From positions 930,001 to 994,000 of the forward strand of contig VWZS01008197.1 in assembly GCA_013397075.1 (NCBI GenBank): DNA of 64,000 bases. Reading direction: 5' to 3'. This DNA comes from Rhabdornis inornatus (taxonomy: Eukaryota; Chordata; Aves; Passeriformes; Rhabdornithidae). The notes under the pieces are model-generated. The model was not told the origin of the DNA and ran no database searches. It saw only the letters and a list, made by a program, of their open reading frames with translations. A program made the translations under genes and the position numbers. Below, piece after piece: positions 35,939 through 49,148 of this stretch (within the stretch, counting starts at the first letter, position 1; each line of letters starts with the position of its first letter).

Positions 35939-38900
35939 AATGGTAAATAGATGCTTTTTTCCCCTCTACTACTCAATATTTTCATTGTAGTCTTAAGGGT
36001 GTTTTGAAGCATCTTATGCTGTTCACTTTCTTAAATCTGTTTATTAAACTGAATGTTGTTGAGCATGAGGCTGACATTTGGTGGTTCTCACGCAGTTTCT
36101 AATAGCTGCAGGGTGCTCATTTTTGGAAGCAGTTTTATGATGCTACAGAATGTCTTCTCTGCTTTTGCTGGCACATATCATGCCATATAGCTGAAGCTGG
36201 AGCTGTCAGGACAGCGTGTCTCTATTTAGCAGACCATTGTTTGTCATCGAACAGATATTCCTGGAGTTTTTTCAACTATATAGCATTGTTGCCAATGGTT
36301 AAAAATTTCAAAGCTTCATAAATGACTGTGCACAGGAAGATGGATCCAGCTGGCAAACTTTCTACTTTTACGATTTTTGTAGAAGTCATCAACAGGGGAG
36401 CCAATAATTTTCACTCTCTGATGAAGCCTTCATTATGGAGCATCTGAAACCTTGTTGTAATGTGGATGACTTTGACATTATATCTGCAGTTATGTGCTTG
36501 CACATCTAGTAGCACTCATACAATGGGAATTGAGCACCACAGAGAGCCTCTGAAAATATAGTAACTAAATTGCCCTCTCCATTTATACAGTGTACAGGTT
36601 TAGGGAGGTTCTCTCATGTTATTTAAAATGTCTTTGTCAGATTATTTTTATTTTAATTTCCAAGTACATAAAACCTGCCAAATGTCAGCACTTGTAACTA
36701 TCAGCTCTCAATAAAAACAATCTACAGGGAACATGAGTCATGTTGGGCACAAAAAAGAGTAGGTAATGAACAATTCTATAATATACATCTGCAAAGGAAG
36801 GTCAAGTTAGCCCAAGACACTTTCTGTGTTTGTCAGATTTAATTTGAGGTTTTGTCTGTGCACAGATTCAGGAACACTTGTCACAGGTGCTCAAGACAAG
36901 CAAAGAACAACTACAGTGAATAATAAGGTTATTGTGCTATAATGATATCATAACACCTGAAGCAGCCATGGTAGCTGTTGTTTCATCCTTCTTTAGCATT
37001 GATTTTTTTTATTCTGAAATGAAATTGTTACAACTTTGACCTGCTAGTGGATTCTGTGATATTGAGGAAATGTTAATAAGTTTTTTCCTCTTTTCCTCTT
37101 TCTTTTGTCTTCTACTTCCCTACAAGAGACTCAAGCTGATCTTACTTGAGGTGTAGCCAATTATCAGCACAATCCTGCTGATAAAGCATTCCTGGATGGC
37201 TGCACTGAAAAAGGAAACCAAAACCAATATCAATTGGCCAGTGCTGCTATAAGAAGTTGTTCTGGTTCTCTTTATAGAACTTGAACTTCTGTCAATTTTC
37301 ACATCTCTTCAGAATGGAATTTCTTATTCAGAAAAACAAATATAGTTTTCCATCAGAAAAATAGTTTGATCCAGGCATTAATTCACTGCCAGGCAGGATC
37401 TGATCCTTATCCTTTTATACACTTTTAGTAGCATTTTACCTACAACAGTCCCAAACAATAAATGAGGTTTGCTCAGACGGCAATGTCTATCTCATCATGC
37501 TCATACAAGGCACCTGGACCTTCCTTCCTCATGTAATTCATTTTTCACACCACTCTTCTTAAATTTATTATTTCCTATCCTCTGCTGTAGCACTTTAATG
37601 TATTCTGGCTTCAGTATTTGTAATTTTCTTATCCTCAGTTTTCCTTTTGTTTAAGATATGATTTTGTTCTTTGATCCCCCTCTACTGCTTTGCTGTTTAC
37701 TTAAGGAAAATCAGAGGCTAATGTTCACCCACAGCAGTCTAATTTACAGGTTGCCTTCATCTATGTACCTGTTAAGACACTTGTTGCCATTTTTACAGGT
37801 ATATCTGGTATATGTTCAGATGTTCCTTCCTTAGGTAACTTCTATGATGTGAAAAATCCCAACCAAATAAAATTCTGACTTTTAGAAGCTTTTTCACATC
37901 TCCTAGACAAGCCTATCTCCCTTTGTGATATGTTATATTTACAAAGTGCAATGCAGCTTTCAACAGTTTCACATTTTCTCTTCCAAAATTTTCCTTCAAG
38001 TACAAAAGTTATACCTGGAAATTCAATAAACAGCTTCAGCCTCTCTGAGCATGCATCCCCATAGCCCATAAGGGATTTGGGATGGCTTGAGTTCAACACA
38101 GCTAGTTAGGGAGAGACAGAACATGGCCAGCATCCTCACTCAGCTGTAGTCATAAATCATCATACAACCTGGCACTGACAAATTGATCTTGGCCTAGAGC
38201 ATCCAGGAGCTTTGTGAGAAACCTGGCCAGGGCAGGGGCTCAAACATTAGCAGCAGGCAGCCTGGGATATGCTTTCAAACTTCTGTATGGAGGGGGATAT
38301 GTAAACAGCATGCTTTGTAGGCAAATTTCCAGGAAAATCTACTGAAATTTTTAACTTCAATTACTTTTCCTGGAATTTTCTTTCAGTTCAGTTGCTATCT
38401 TTGTTGTCCGAACGAGCAGGAGCTAGGTGGATCTCAGTTGATAATCAGGCTCATCTGTCAGCACTGATATGAGAAAAATGCAGGCCAGTTGCAACTGAGT
38501 GTGCCAAACATGGCTGGTAAAGGGTAACCAGCTCATCAAACTTTGCTGAAAATGATGAGGCTTTTGGGTGGCACTCCAGGCTGCTGGTGGTTGGAAAACT
38601 GTTCTAATCGGACTCTGAGACTGAGTAGCTGTCACATATGGTAAATCTCCACAGAGACTGAAAATAAGATGAGAATTAATGAGCTGCTAATTTTATGACT
38701 AATGTCTCTTGAATGTCTCCTTTTTTTTTTCCCTGAGATTTTTTCCGTATCCCTTCTCTCCCCTTTCCCAGTCTTAACCTTTCCTTTATACAAATTCCTT
38801 ATCTCCCAAGCAGCCATTGTAGCACTTTTCTGTTCACATGCCTGTGTGTGTACAATAGAGCTTAACCTGAATGGTACAAGGAGGCATTTTGGTATCTTAA

Positions 38901-41680
38901 TCTACCAGCAAGTGATTGGCACAACTGGAGGGCTGGGGCCCACAGCCCCAGTAAGCTATTCTGTGAGAAAATGGCATCAACTTTGTCCATAATTATATAC
39001 ATCTTATTAATTGGTGTCATTGAAATGCTGCTTTCTGAACATTTTAATGTTTCTGCCAGCTGCCAATCTCTATCTCTTCACTTCAGCTTTCCCCCAGACT
39101 CTTTATTACATCTTCCACTCTTCTCTTCTACAGCAGTTTTGCCTTCTCTTTCTAATTTTATGGTTTTGCTTTTACCATTCTGCCTGCCCTCTGCTAACCT
39201 TCTCCTCTGCTTTATCTAGGATTTCCAACTCTCATCCTACTCGCCAACACCAGCCTTCCCACCATCTAATGTTCCAAGATTATTCATTCCTCCATCTGCA
39301 TTGCTAATGTGAAATTCACTACTTTAAATATGTCATTCTAATATGTGAATAGCTAAATCTCTGAGCATGCACAGAGAAACTAGATGTCTTCAGAAAAATG
39401 AGGAGAATCAAATTCACTTGACTGCTAATGTAACTGATAGCCCTGTTTTATCATCTACCTGATTTCTGCTTGCTTCAAAACCTTAAAGGATTTCCTTACA
39501 CCTTGTATGTAGATATACAACCGTAGGAGAGGAATTAACAATTTGCTACAAACATACCAGTTCTTAGAAAAGGTCTTGCAGGAAAACATCAATCTTTTTG
39601 AGGGCTGGGGGGCAGAGCATGCTGGTAATGCCTATTTCTTTTTTGTAATCTCCATGGTGCTGTTACAGAAAGATTTAGAATTGCATACAGGTCTATTGGC
39701 TGGGTAGTGTAAGACGTGAGTACAGTAAAACAGTATTCTTTTTCCTCATTAAAACATTATGAGTCCACTCTGACATAAAATCCATAAAACCTATGGATTT
39801 GGGGAACTCTGAATCATTAATAACACAATGGCTTGTTTGTGGAATAAATATAAGGGAGAGATGAAGTGGAAATTAAATGTAATTGAAAAGGAAGTGAATT
39901 TTTGCTAAGATAATATACCTTACCAGTATAGTTTAGTCCATTGGTTTTAGGGGGGACTGAGAGGCTATCAGGGTGTTGGGAACAAGGAAGCTGGATCTCC
40001 TTCTCTTTGTCCCATGTGCCAGATCTTTCTTCTTCACTCCCACTGCCTCCCCTTCCAGATCCTGTGGGCTTTGTGCCAATTGGTGTAAGTTATGGAAATG
40101 TTTCATGTTCTGATTTTTGCTGCTTGGATGCTGAAAGGTAAGCCTCATTGGTACAAAGATAAACAAAATCAATCACAATATAGAGATGCTGTGTTCTCAT
40201 TTTCCCTTTTCCAGCATGAGATAATGGTTTTTGTGTAGACTGGAACCACAAAATTGCATTGACAGTTTCTGGGGTGCTCTTGTTCTCTGCCACCGCTGGC
40301 TGGGAACACAGAGATTTCACAAGTAAATCTTCATTTCCACAAGTTATTTAAATAATCTGCTAAAACTTTATATGTAAGTAGGTAATGCCATTTTTTTGAC
40401 TGTTTGTTTTCTTGAGAGCCACACTGTTGAACTTGAAGATTGGATGGATTTGTTGCTGGTATTTGTTGTTGCATCAATTGCCTTATTCCAACCCTTCTGA
40501 AAAGTCCAATATTTCAGATGTGTGTATTGCAAATTGCTGGGCAAGTGTTTTCTATTGACACCAAACTAGTGAAAAGGCAGGTGAATTGTTTCACAGTGTA
40601 GATTACAGACTGGCAGCACTATATGGAAGTCTGGCAGAGTTACAGAATTAGCCAGCTGATAGTCACAGCATCATTTATCAATAATGAATGGGATCAGGTT
40701 AAACTGGGTACCTCAAACTGGTTGTGGTCAAGGTTTTACCATGAATTTATACCAAATCATGAAGATAAAGGAATATTATATTACTAAAAATACTTTATTA
40801 CTTATCAAAAACATGCGTTCTATCTAATAGAAATCTGAACAGTATTATATATGAATACACCAGCATTTTACAAAGATTCACAGATAAAGGATGCAACAAA
40901 AATTGTTGCTCTCTGTTGCTCTGCTGTCAAGATTATAACTAACAAAAACAGGTTGAAAAGAGCCCTCACACAAGCTGAGTAAAATTTATATTTTGATAAA
41001 ATAATGCTCCTTGAAGCAGGTTTCATGAACCAATAAAGCAATCCATGGATGTGTGAATTACAGAATTACCTATTAAATGAAAAAATAAATGCCAGGGGTT
41101 TGGGGGAACATTGTGTTTGGTGTCATAGTCTGATAAATCTGTTTTAAAATATAAAAGGATTTAAAGAGATCATTACTTAGGCTAGGATTAGTAATAAATA
41201 AGCAAAAGCTTTTTTGCTAAAGCCCTAGGTGAACAATGGCACTTGAAAATGAAACACTGGCAAGATGCCCATCTCCTCTGGGAAAAGAGGAGAGAGCCAG
41301 CAGCTCCTCTTTGTAAGCAAACAGCCCACAGAACACCAGCGTCTTCCTGGTGCATTAAGAGAGTGTCAACAGGGCACACTTTTTGTGTGGTTTAGTGATT
41401 ACCTGTTTAATCATAAGTGATGGTTAAATTCAGAGGCAAATACAGGGCTGCTGCATTTTTTCCATCTGCTCTTTGAGGGTCATATGTTTACATCTAAGCT
41501 CATTTTTCCCTCATCTGTGTGTATTTGGTTTTGGTTTCTTAATTTCCTTTTCCAAATGTGTCTCGCAAGAATGAAAAGATTGAAATGTGACCACAGACTT
41601 TAAGAACTGATTTTTCTCCCACATGTTTTTAATTTTTTTTAATATATGCCTTACTGGAACCAGAGACATTCCAGCACAAA

Positions 41681-41696
41681 CACACACACACACACA
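41681..41696. repeat. (CA)8 microsatellite
   Basis: Eight uninterrupted CA units are followed by GAGAGA and preceded by GCACAAA. It is short and probably only moderately variable. Confidence 0.95.
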
Positions 41697-41885
41697 GAGA
41701 GGGCAGAATTTTCCTACTGCAGTAGTTCTGGCACAAGACACTTGCACAGCTCTTCATAATGATCTACCTGAGTGAATGGGATGAGGAGGATTCGCACATT
41801 AAAAAAAAAAACACTATGCCAAATTCAGCATTTTGAGTATGAAATATTTAAAATTAGGAAAATTTTCTCAACTGGGAGTCACAGG

Positions 41886-42067
41886 AAGAGGTTGGCTATA
41901 GGAGTTGTGGATGCCCCATTACTGGAAGTGTTCAAGGCCAGGTTGGATGGGGCTCTGAGCAATCTGGTCTGGTGGAAAGTGCCTTGACCATGGCAGCATG
42001 GCAGGGGAATTGGAACTAGATGGTCTTTAAGGCCCCTTCCAACCCAAACCCTTCTGTGATTCTGTGA
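41886..42067 (+). mobile_element. CR1 LINE 3' end, strongly 5'-truncated
   Basis: This is the sense-strand terminal part of an avian CR1: GTGTTCAAGGCCAGGTTGG, ATGGGGCTCTGAGCAATCTG, GGAACTAGATGGTCTTTAAG, CCCCTTCCAACCCAAACC, then the characteristic terminal octamer-type tail TTCTGTGATTCTGTGA. Only about 180 bp remain. The intact tail and close match to consensus suggest a moderately young insertion, or at least a well-preserved 3' end. The 5' edge is approximate. An open frame on the opposite strand over this region is an artefact of the repeat. Confidence 0.95.
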
Positions 42068-42666
42068 AATGGGAAAAAGTTGATCCTCGTGCGTTTTCTG
42101 GCAAAACATAACTTGGATTGTTACTTGCATCCATAATTCCAGGTTAGGTTTTTGTGCAGAAGTAAGTTTTTTAAGTTTTTGATGAAAACAGCTAAAAGGC
42201 TGTTCGATCCACTGCCCTAAAAAGATCAGTGGTACCATAGCATGTATAAACATGGCAACAAGTTCCTGGAATTCTCCCATATGGAATATCAAGAGCTCCA
42301 TTTCACCAGTGTATGTCACTGGCATTTAGACCCCATGAAATTAAAGGCACTGCCTGCACCCCTCATCTGTTATTTATGCCTGGTACCATTTAAAAAAAAA
42401 AAAAACAAACACTTGAGAGCTTAAAGACTAGCTCCCTCAGAAAGCTGAACACCAGGGGAAGGAGTCCCACTGCCCTGTAGTTCCTGCACCCCCTGGGGAA
42501 TCCAGTGGCACAGGGTTTTTTTACAGCCATGGCCATTGGACCAGAGTGGAACAGAAGCAGCAGCAAGAGCAGTTCACCACCTCTAAGGATTGTAGGGCAG
42601 GTGTTGGAGTAACTCTTTTTTTTTTCTGATATGTACACATATATACACAAACAACAGGACAGGAAT
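42068..42666. other. Spacer between CR1 fragment and probable LTR
   Basis: About 600 bases hold no recognisable gene. A 13-base A run lies near 42391 and a poly-T stretch near 42616. 42450-42500 is locally G+C-richer. Nothing else is seen. Confidence 0.6.
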
Positions 42667-43107
42667 GCTGGAGCAGCTGTCTCAAAGCTTTATTCCATAA
42701 CAATCATCAGTCTCATTTTACAGAACCAGGCAAGGGAGATGGAACAGCTTCAGCTGCTAACAGCAGCAGATGAAGTTCTCCTTGTTACAAAGTCTTTTAA
42801 CAACTTTCTAGCCAATAACATAATATTAAAAGCTGACAAGAATTTGCTCAGGCCAAATGATAAAGCCATACGTACATCTTGCTTTGAACGATGCTTGCTT
42901 GTAATAGCTTAATGGATAAAGCTTCATTATTAAGCTTATATATTTCTACTGTCTTGCTTAACATATTTTCCTGAGGCTTATCTCTACACAGCTCACAGAC
43001 CTATTGTTTCTTGTCCTTGCATCTTCAACATTCTTGTATTTCTCCATCCTGAGATTTGCTTTCACACAGTTTTCTGAGAGTTTTATATACCTTTTCTATT
43101 TCCCACA
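42667..43107 (-). mobile_element. Probable solo LTR of an endogenous retrovirus
   Basis: Read on the - strand, the region starts TGTGGGAAATAG (43107 downward), contains a TATATAAGC box near 42950-42940, and has GGAATAAAGCTTTGAGACAG close to its far end, finishing CTCCAGCA at 42667. A TATA box, then an AATAAA polyadenylation signal about 30 bases before a terminal CA, and TG at the start, is the order of a retroviral LTR. No retroviral coding sequence lies next to it, so it would be a solo LTR formed by recombination between two ends. The flanking bases (CCTGCC and TTCCTG on the - strand) give no convincing target duplication. Family and exact edges are uncertain. Confidence 0.45.
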
Positions 43108-44899
43108 GGCAGGAGGAGCTGGTTTATCCTGCCCTGGCTAACCCATCATCCTGGGGCAGGGACTGCTGGGCTGCTCTGCTCAGGCCAAGAGTGAGTGTGA
43201 GGGCAAGGACCCCCATGAGCACGGGTCTCACACAGTGTGTTGGCAAAAACCTGTGATTCTTCTCAGAGCAGGAGCTCTCTGGTTTCTTACGTGGAAATAT
43301 GAGCCAGAGTTTCAACCTTGTTTGGCTTTTCAAGAAAAAAAAATGGGTTTTCTTCCACTTCCTGCAGGATTCTGAGCATCTGCTGGTGCTGCAGATTCAC
43401 CTCTACAAGGGTAACCAAAGAATTGCTGTAATGCTTGGGATCTGGTTTGGGGAAAGGCTGCATTTATTTCTACACAGAAAAAGCTCTTGGGAGGCTCATG
43501 CTTGTGGCTTGCATACAAAAGAGGGGATATGCTACCTTGGTGTAAAAGTGGCTTGTGCTGAGCATCTGCACTGGGCACATCATCACTGGGAACTGAATCC
43601 AGGACCAGCAATTCCCTGTCCTCAGGGCCAAGTGATGCAGCAGGATTGTATTTGTGCTGCTCTGCACCAGCCTCCCACTGACCACACCACTTGGCTTCCC
43701 ATGCTTATCTCCACAGTGCTGAAACCTAGTTATTTTCTGCAGGTTTCTCCCTGAGTTTACAGTGTCTGAAATACAATGAGAATCATGCTGTACCATGGAT
43801 GTCTTCATAGCCCAAAACTGAGGTGCTTCGTGGGAGCCATGGGACCTGCAAGGCAGCAGAAGCACTTGGGACAGTGGTGAGAAAGTGTGTTTGTTTCAGA
43901 GGGAATTTTCTTTATATTGCTTAACCCTGATATGTAACAGAGTAGCAATATATTTAGATTATCCCTACAGCAAAAAACCAGCAATTTTAAACCTCCCTGA
44001 AGTCAAAATGCATCTTTTTCTGAATTTCTAGTGACAGATGGGAGGCTGTTTTACCCTCCTGGCTGTGAGGAGGCCCCCAAGGGTGTCCAGACTCTGCAGT
44101 AATAAGGCTCTGAGTAACCTCAGAGGGGTGTCTGGCTCTGCAATAATAGTCTGAATGCAACAGTGCTTTGGTCACCATTGCTCCTGTTCCCCAAAATTGC
44201 TCCTATTTTAGGCTGTCAATTTACAGACTTAAACCACGCTGGCTTTGTAATGGATACATATACTCCCCAAGCAGATAATGTTTTCAGATAGGAGATCTCA
44301 TCCAGTTTCTGAGCCCAAAGCACCTGGGTGACAGCAGCATGACAATGCATAACAGCAGATTTTGGATTACCCCTAATAACTTCTTCTGTTATTGGGTGCT
44401 TTAGCTACCCCAAACCAAAGAACAAGCACAGGGCTTTTTTTCCATTAAAAAATGGGTACACCCCCTTTTTTTTGTGTATGTGTATGGCACATTTGTAGTT
44501 TCTAAGGAGCAAGTCAGAGGAATGCTGCTATTATGCTCATGGAAACAAATTTATATTTTCCAAATGCCTCTGGCCCTATGGATTAAGAGAAGGTTATAAC
44601 TTTTTCTTTTTTTCTTCTGTTAAATTCAAAGAGTTAGTTGTTTGTTGTGTTGTTTGTTTAATGGGTTTTTTTAATGGAACAGAATAGTTTCTGTATTTAT
44701 ATTCTGCATTTCCTATCTGAAGCTTTTGGTGTTAAGTATGCGTTGTGTGTGTGTTTCACAATGACTGCCCCAACACACACACTCCACATATGTTTCCTCT
44801 CCTGATTTGAATAGAAATCTAACACTGCAAGTGAAGTACACTGAACTACTGTTTCACAAGCTGTCATTTAAGTGATAGATGGTAAATTGGAATTTTGCC

Positions 44900-45120
44900 A
44901 TGCAAATTAGTTAATGCTCAGATGAAGCCAGTGTTTAACTATTCAAATAAGATCTCATTCTTGATCAGCTGTTTCAGCTTATATCTCCAGTGAAGCAGAC
45001 AACTAGCTTTCAGCTGGAGCAGACAACTAGAACTCCACAAAACCATCAACTCTGCTCACTTAGAGCTCTCTCAGTAGATTAAATGATGTTCAAACAGCAC
45101 TGATCTGTAGCTATCAGCTG
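44900..45120. promoter_or_regulatory. Octamer plus CAGCTG E-box cluster (candidate enhancer)
   Basis: A perfect POU octamer ATGCAAAT (44900-44907) is followed by CAGCTG at 44966-44971, 45011-45016 and 45115-45120. CAGCTG is the E-box preferred by proneural factors of the ASCL1 type, and POU factors such as the BRN family bind octamers, so the combination resembles neural enhancers. This is motif inference only; conservation is not known from the window. Confidence 0.3.
44994..45030. repeat. Short direct repeat (13 bp, 24 bp apart)
   Basis: AGCAGACAACTAG occurs at 44994-45006 and again at 45018-45030. The CAGCTG at 45011-45016 lies between the copies. Confidence 0.85.
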
Positions 45121-48100
45121 GAAACAGCCAAAGATGCTGTTTCTTCAGGCAAAAAAATGGTGATAGTTGGTAGTATTTTGAAGAGAAAATTTACATCTCT
45201 GGAATCCACTACATCCAGAAATGTAAAAATATAACAAACTCACTGTGTGACCTTTCTTTTAACAAGAACATATGTAAAATTCACACACAAAGAATAGTAT
45301 ATTTAGAATCTTAGTGGGAGCCAGGAATAACTCCTATAGCAAAGTTCCCTAAGCCTACATTTTAAATGCATGTAACCTTTCTTTCAGCAGTTTGCTACTG
45401 CTTTTGTGCACAGGAGACTTTTGAAATCTGGGAGGAAGAAAGCCCCTTGGCTATACATAATGCCCTGTCTTTACCTGAGAAAACTCCACGCTGTTTCACA
45501 TTTATAGCACTTCATTTCAACTTATTTTTCTTGGGCTCCTTAGGGAAATTTCAACCTGTCAAGTAACTGAGAAGGAGACATCTACAGAGCCAGTCCTGCT
45601 CCCTCACCAGGAGACTTGCAGCAGCCTTGCTTATCCCTGAGACGTACCAAAGCCTTAATAAGGATGGGGGGAAGGAAAGCATCTTTCCCACTGCAGACCT
45701 TCCTCATGGCCCTTCACTGGACTGTCCTGGAAAGAATTGCCAAAGTCTTTTGGAGGTGAGGAATAACTACAGCTGAATTTAAGTGCTCCTGGCTCCTCAC
45801 AGTTATTCTCAGCAGTTCCAGTGTTTGCCTTTCTCACAGGCCAGAGTGACAGCTGCTTTTCCAGCTAAGGCACTTGATCCTGCAGTACAGGTGAGAGTGA
45901 TCTGTGCTGGGAGTTCATAGCATGCTACGAGTGATGATAGATGATGGGAGTACAGCAAAAGTCTTGTGCTATTTCAAGAAAAGAGGGCACAGAAAAAGTG
46001 GGTTTCTCTCCACTGCAAAAACAAAAAAAAAGAAATCTCATCACCTCTACCTCCAAAAGTATGACTGCCACTATGCATGTGACAGTAAGGGTGATATTTT
46101 GTCATCAATGCTGCTTTTTTCAACCTCCTCAAAAAACCTCCAAACTTTATATAGAGAGGTTTTTAGCACATGTCTTCTAAGCTTTTGAAAATGCTGCACA
46201 CAGTAGAGGCACACCTGGTCTTAAGTTCCTCAGGGCAACATCAAAAAGTTAGATGCCACAGAGTCTGGCAGGGACAGAAAGACCAGTCCCACCCCCTTGT
46301 TCTTCCTGAGGTGATGGGTGGGCTGACTGCCTCAGCTACTGTCAGCAGGGACAAGCTAAACACATTTCTGAGGAAAGACAGAGTGCTGGATTTTCCAAAA
46401 GGAGGAACTACTGAGGGAACAATAGCAGAGAAAAGGAAATTGCATTTGAGATGTCCATGAGTGGGCAGAGAAGTAAGAGGAGGAAGCCAAAGAGTGGGAG
46501 AAGCACCAGAAAAAGAACTTCCAGAGTGTGGGGTTACAGGAATCAGCTCCAGGTTTTGTAAGCCTCCAAGGGGAGGGAGGAGACAAAGCAAATGATGCTT
46601 GGAAGGGAGCACTGAACTCGATTTAAAAAGGAAGGCTGTTAATTTATACAGCTAGCAATCCTAGCAAAGTCCTTTGAACAATTCTTTTTAATGTAGTTTT
46701 ATGTGTATATGCATGGAATGGGCCATTTTCCCGTTCACTAATGTGTATTTTCATCACATCCCATTCTTTATAGGCATCTTAACAGCATCTACACTCTGAA
46801 GACATCTGCTGAAAGTGGTGTAGGTACCCAAATCAGTTTGGGCTAGCGTGGCATTTCTCCCAGTGTTCTGACTCAAAGATGAAATGTGTTGCTATCGTTT
46901 GCAAGATGTTCACAAAGCAACTCTGTACAAAAGGAGACTGTGTAGCATGCCACCATTTGAAATCTCTTTACAGTCTTTTTCCATTAAAACAACAAACCTT
47001 GGCAACTACCATTTACTCTTTTCTGATTAGCAGCCAGCCAATTATATCACTTAGAATGCACTTAATTAACAAGGATGCAAGTTCAAGGCATTGCCTTTGT
47101 GTAGTTCTAGTTGTGCCTTAGGAAAAATTTACTTTTGTCTTCCCTTCTGTGTGTTTATTTGCTCCACTGTTTTTGTTAATCCCTCCTACATGCAATAGCT
47201 GCCTTGCAAACATTATTCTAGCAGTGACCTCAGAGTGTTCTGAGTGCCTTCTAAAAGTCAGACATTAAAAGAATTCTGTTGCCTCAATCTCTTAGTGTGA
47301 CCTTCAGCCACGAGAATAGCTCTGATGGTTTGAGTGGGAAGATCTGCAAGACTGAAAATTGCTCCAGTGAATCCGGGCCTGACAAACCATATTCTGTTTC
47401 TGTGGATTGCCAGATGGAAGAGCTACTGTAAGGTCTGCAGTCAGAAGGGCAGACATGCTGGCTGTAGAGGGGATAGAAACAATAGGGTGGCCTTCAGCAT
47501 GGTCTAACCATCCAAGCACAACCTAATGACCTTCTGAGCATTTATGATGCACTGAGCCCATGGCAGCAGCCTGGTTTCTTTGTTCTCAAACCATAACTGC
47601 TCTGTCTGGTGGGGTGTGTCACCCTCTAAAGCTCACTAAAGAGAAGGCTCTCTGGGATTCAGGTGGCTCTGCCCACAAATAGAAACACACAAGTGTCTTG
47701 TGAACTGTGTTAGAATTGGTGCCTGACGTAGTTAGTCACAATGTTTACAGAAACTAGGCTGTGGTTCAAGATTGTGATGCAAATATCACAGTTTCAGGGT
47801 GGCTCTAGATGAAAGGCTTTCCCATTATGTTTTTTCTCTTGGTGAAGTCATAATAGTGATAAATTTCTTATGGCACAGACATTTTTATACTTATCAAAGT
47901 GAGTGCCACAAAGCACAAGTTTGGAATTTTATTTTCCTGTAGTTTCAGTAAAAGCAAGATCATAGATTGTGAAGAACAAAGCACAGATACATGTAGTGAG
48001 TGTTAATAAAATTTAGAAAAACAAAGTTTCAATTTAGTGTGATTCAATATGATTTACTGAATCAAGGGGTTTAAGATTTTGCATTGAGTCCTACAGATAA

Positions 48101-48815
48101 AATAAATTAATACAGGTCTTCAGGTTTGCTCTTTATCTAAACTGCTTTACAAAAATACATTTTTTTTCTCTCAAAATGTTTGTAAATATGTGCTTTCCTG
48201 CTCTACTGTTTTGTCTGACATATCTGAAATCCGTCTCACATGAGATTTCAATTTTGCAGTGGGAATTCATTCTGCTTTTAACTTTGCTTGAGTATGTTCA
48301 AGACTTTCTGATTTAAACCTAATTTTCCTGCCTCTAAATATGATTTAAGTATTAAACACTCTTAATCAAAACTGTATTTTCCACAGGGGGTCCCTGGCCA
48401 AGTTTTCCTTTATGCCTGTTCAGATCATATCACAGTGGCCCCAGGCCCTGTCTGGTGACTGCCATAGGAAAATATGATAACAGTAATAAATTTCAGCTAT
48501 GCATTCAATCCCCCATGCAACCCTTCATTAGTCTCTCTCCCTGCTGTAGCACTGAAATGGGAATGCCAGAATGAGAGCTGCCAGGAGGGATTAGAAACTA
48601 AAGTCTTGGCAAGAGCCACAGAAGTGCTTGAGAGTGGCTTGGTGGCTGGGGAGGGGGCATGGGTGGCTGGTAGTGGTGCTGCCTCCATGGGGTTTGCTTT
48701 GCAGTTACTCCAACCAGAGAACACAGACACACTGTCTGACTAAACCTCATGGTTTTGTCTTCTTCCTCGCTGCCCCACAGCACTAAGTACAATATTCACT
48801 GACTCCACTCAATCC

Positions 48816-49148
48816 CAGAATGGGCAAGGCTGGAAGGGAGCTTTATCCATCTTCCCTGCTCAAGCAGGATTATCGTAGGGCTCATTGCACAGGATTGTGA
48901 CCAATGGTTCTTGGATATTTCCAGTGAGAGAGACTCCACACCCTTTCTGGACAACCTGTTCCAGCGCTCGGTCACTGCACAGTGAAGAAGTTCTTCCTTA
49001 TGTTCAGGTGGAACTTCCTGGCCATCAGTTCCTGCCCATTGCTTGGCACCACCAAGCAGAGCCTGGCTCCATCCTCTTGACACCCTGCCTGCAGATTCTG
49101 GTACAGTTCTACCTCCTTGTGTCCTGCTCGTCTTCTCCACTTGATGTG
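48816..49148 (-). mobile_element. CR1 LINE fragment, second antisense copy
   Basis: The + strand is the reverse complement of a CR1 3' region: CAGAATGGGCAAGGCTGGAA at the terminus, then CCCTGCTCAAGCAGGATTAT, GCACAGGATTGTGACC, GAGACTCCACACCCTTTCTG, CAACCTGTTCCAGCGCTC, GTGAAGAAGTTCTTCC and CATCCTCTTGACACCCTGCC. The wording differs from the copy at 5923, so it belongs to another CR1 subfamily. The sense strand is minus, and about 330 bp are kept. The inner edge near 49148 is approximate. Open frames over it are repeat artefacts. Confidence 0.9.

Larger units (their letters stand above)
29411..41885. other. Intergenic region downstream of ROBO2, proximal part
   Basis: No exon, RNA gene or LINE could be recognised in this 12.5 kb. 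The stretch 30870-31410 is more G+C-rich and carries a 176-codon open frame (30876-31406, +) with two competing antisense frames; the translation is low-complexity and matches nothing known. 32341-32400 has three clustered homeodomain-type cores. Simple tracts lie at 30014-30047, 35923-35938 and 41681-41696. The region probably belongs to the gene-poor interval between ROBO2 and ROBO1, which in mammals lie tail to tail. Confidence 0.7.
43108..48815. other. Intergenic region, middle part
   Basis: No gene was recognised. The longest open frames (43299-43754, 151 codons, +; 43470-43865, 131 codons, -) overlap each other on opposite strands and match nothing known. 44900-45120 has a POU octamer and three CAGCTG E-boxes. 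46440-46600 is purine-rich on the + strand. The remainder is A+T-rich single-copy DNA. Confidence 0.65.

Noticed and set aside
38933..38951. CTGGGGC-CCACA-GCCCCAG hairpin
   Set aside because: A 7-bp stem alone, without a U run or gene next to it, is expected by chance.
41879..42325. 148-codon frame on the - strand
   Set aside because: Half of it is the antisense of a CR1 3' end, so it is repeat-derived.
43299..43865. Overlapping 151-codon (+) and 131-codon (-) frames
   Set aside because: Opposite-strand overlap, no known motif and no exon signals.
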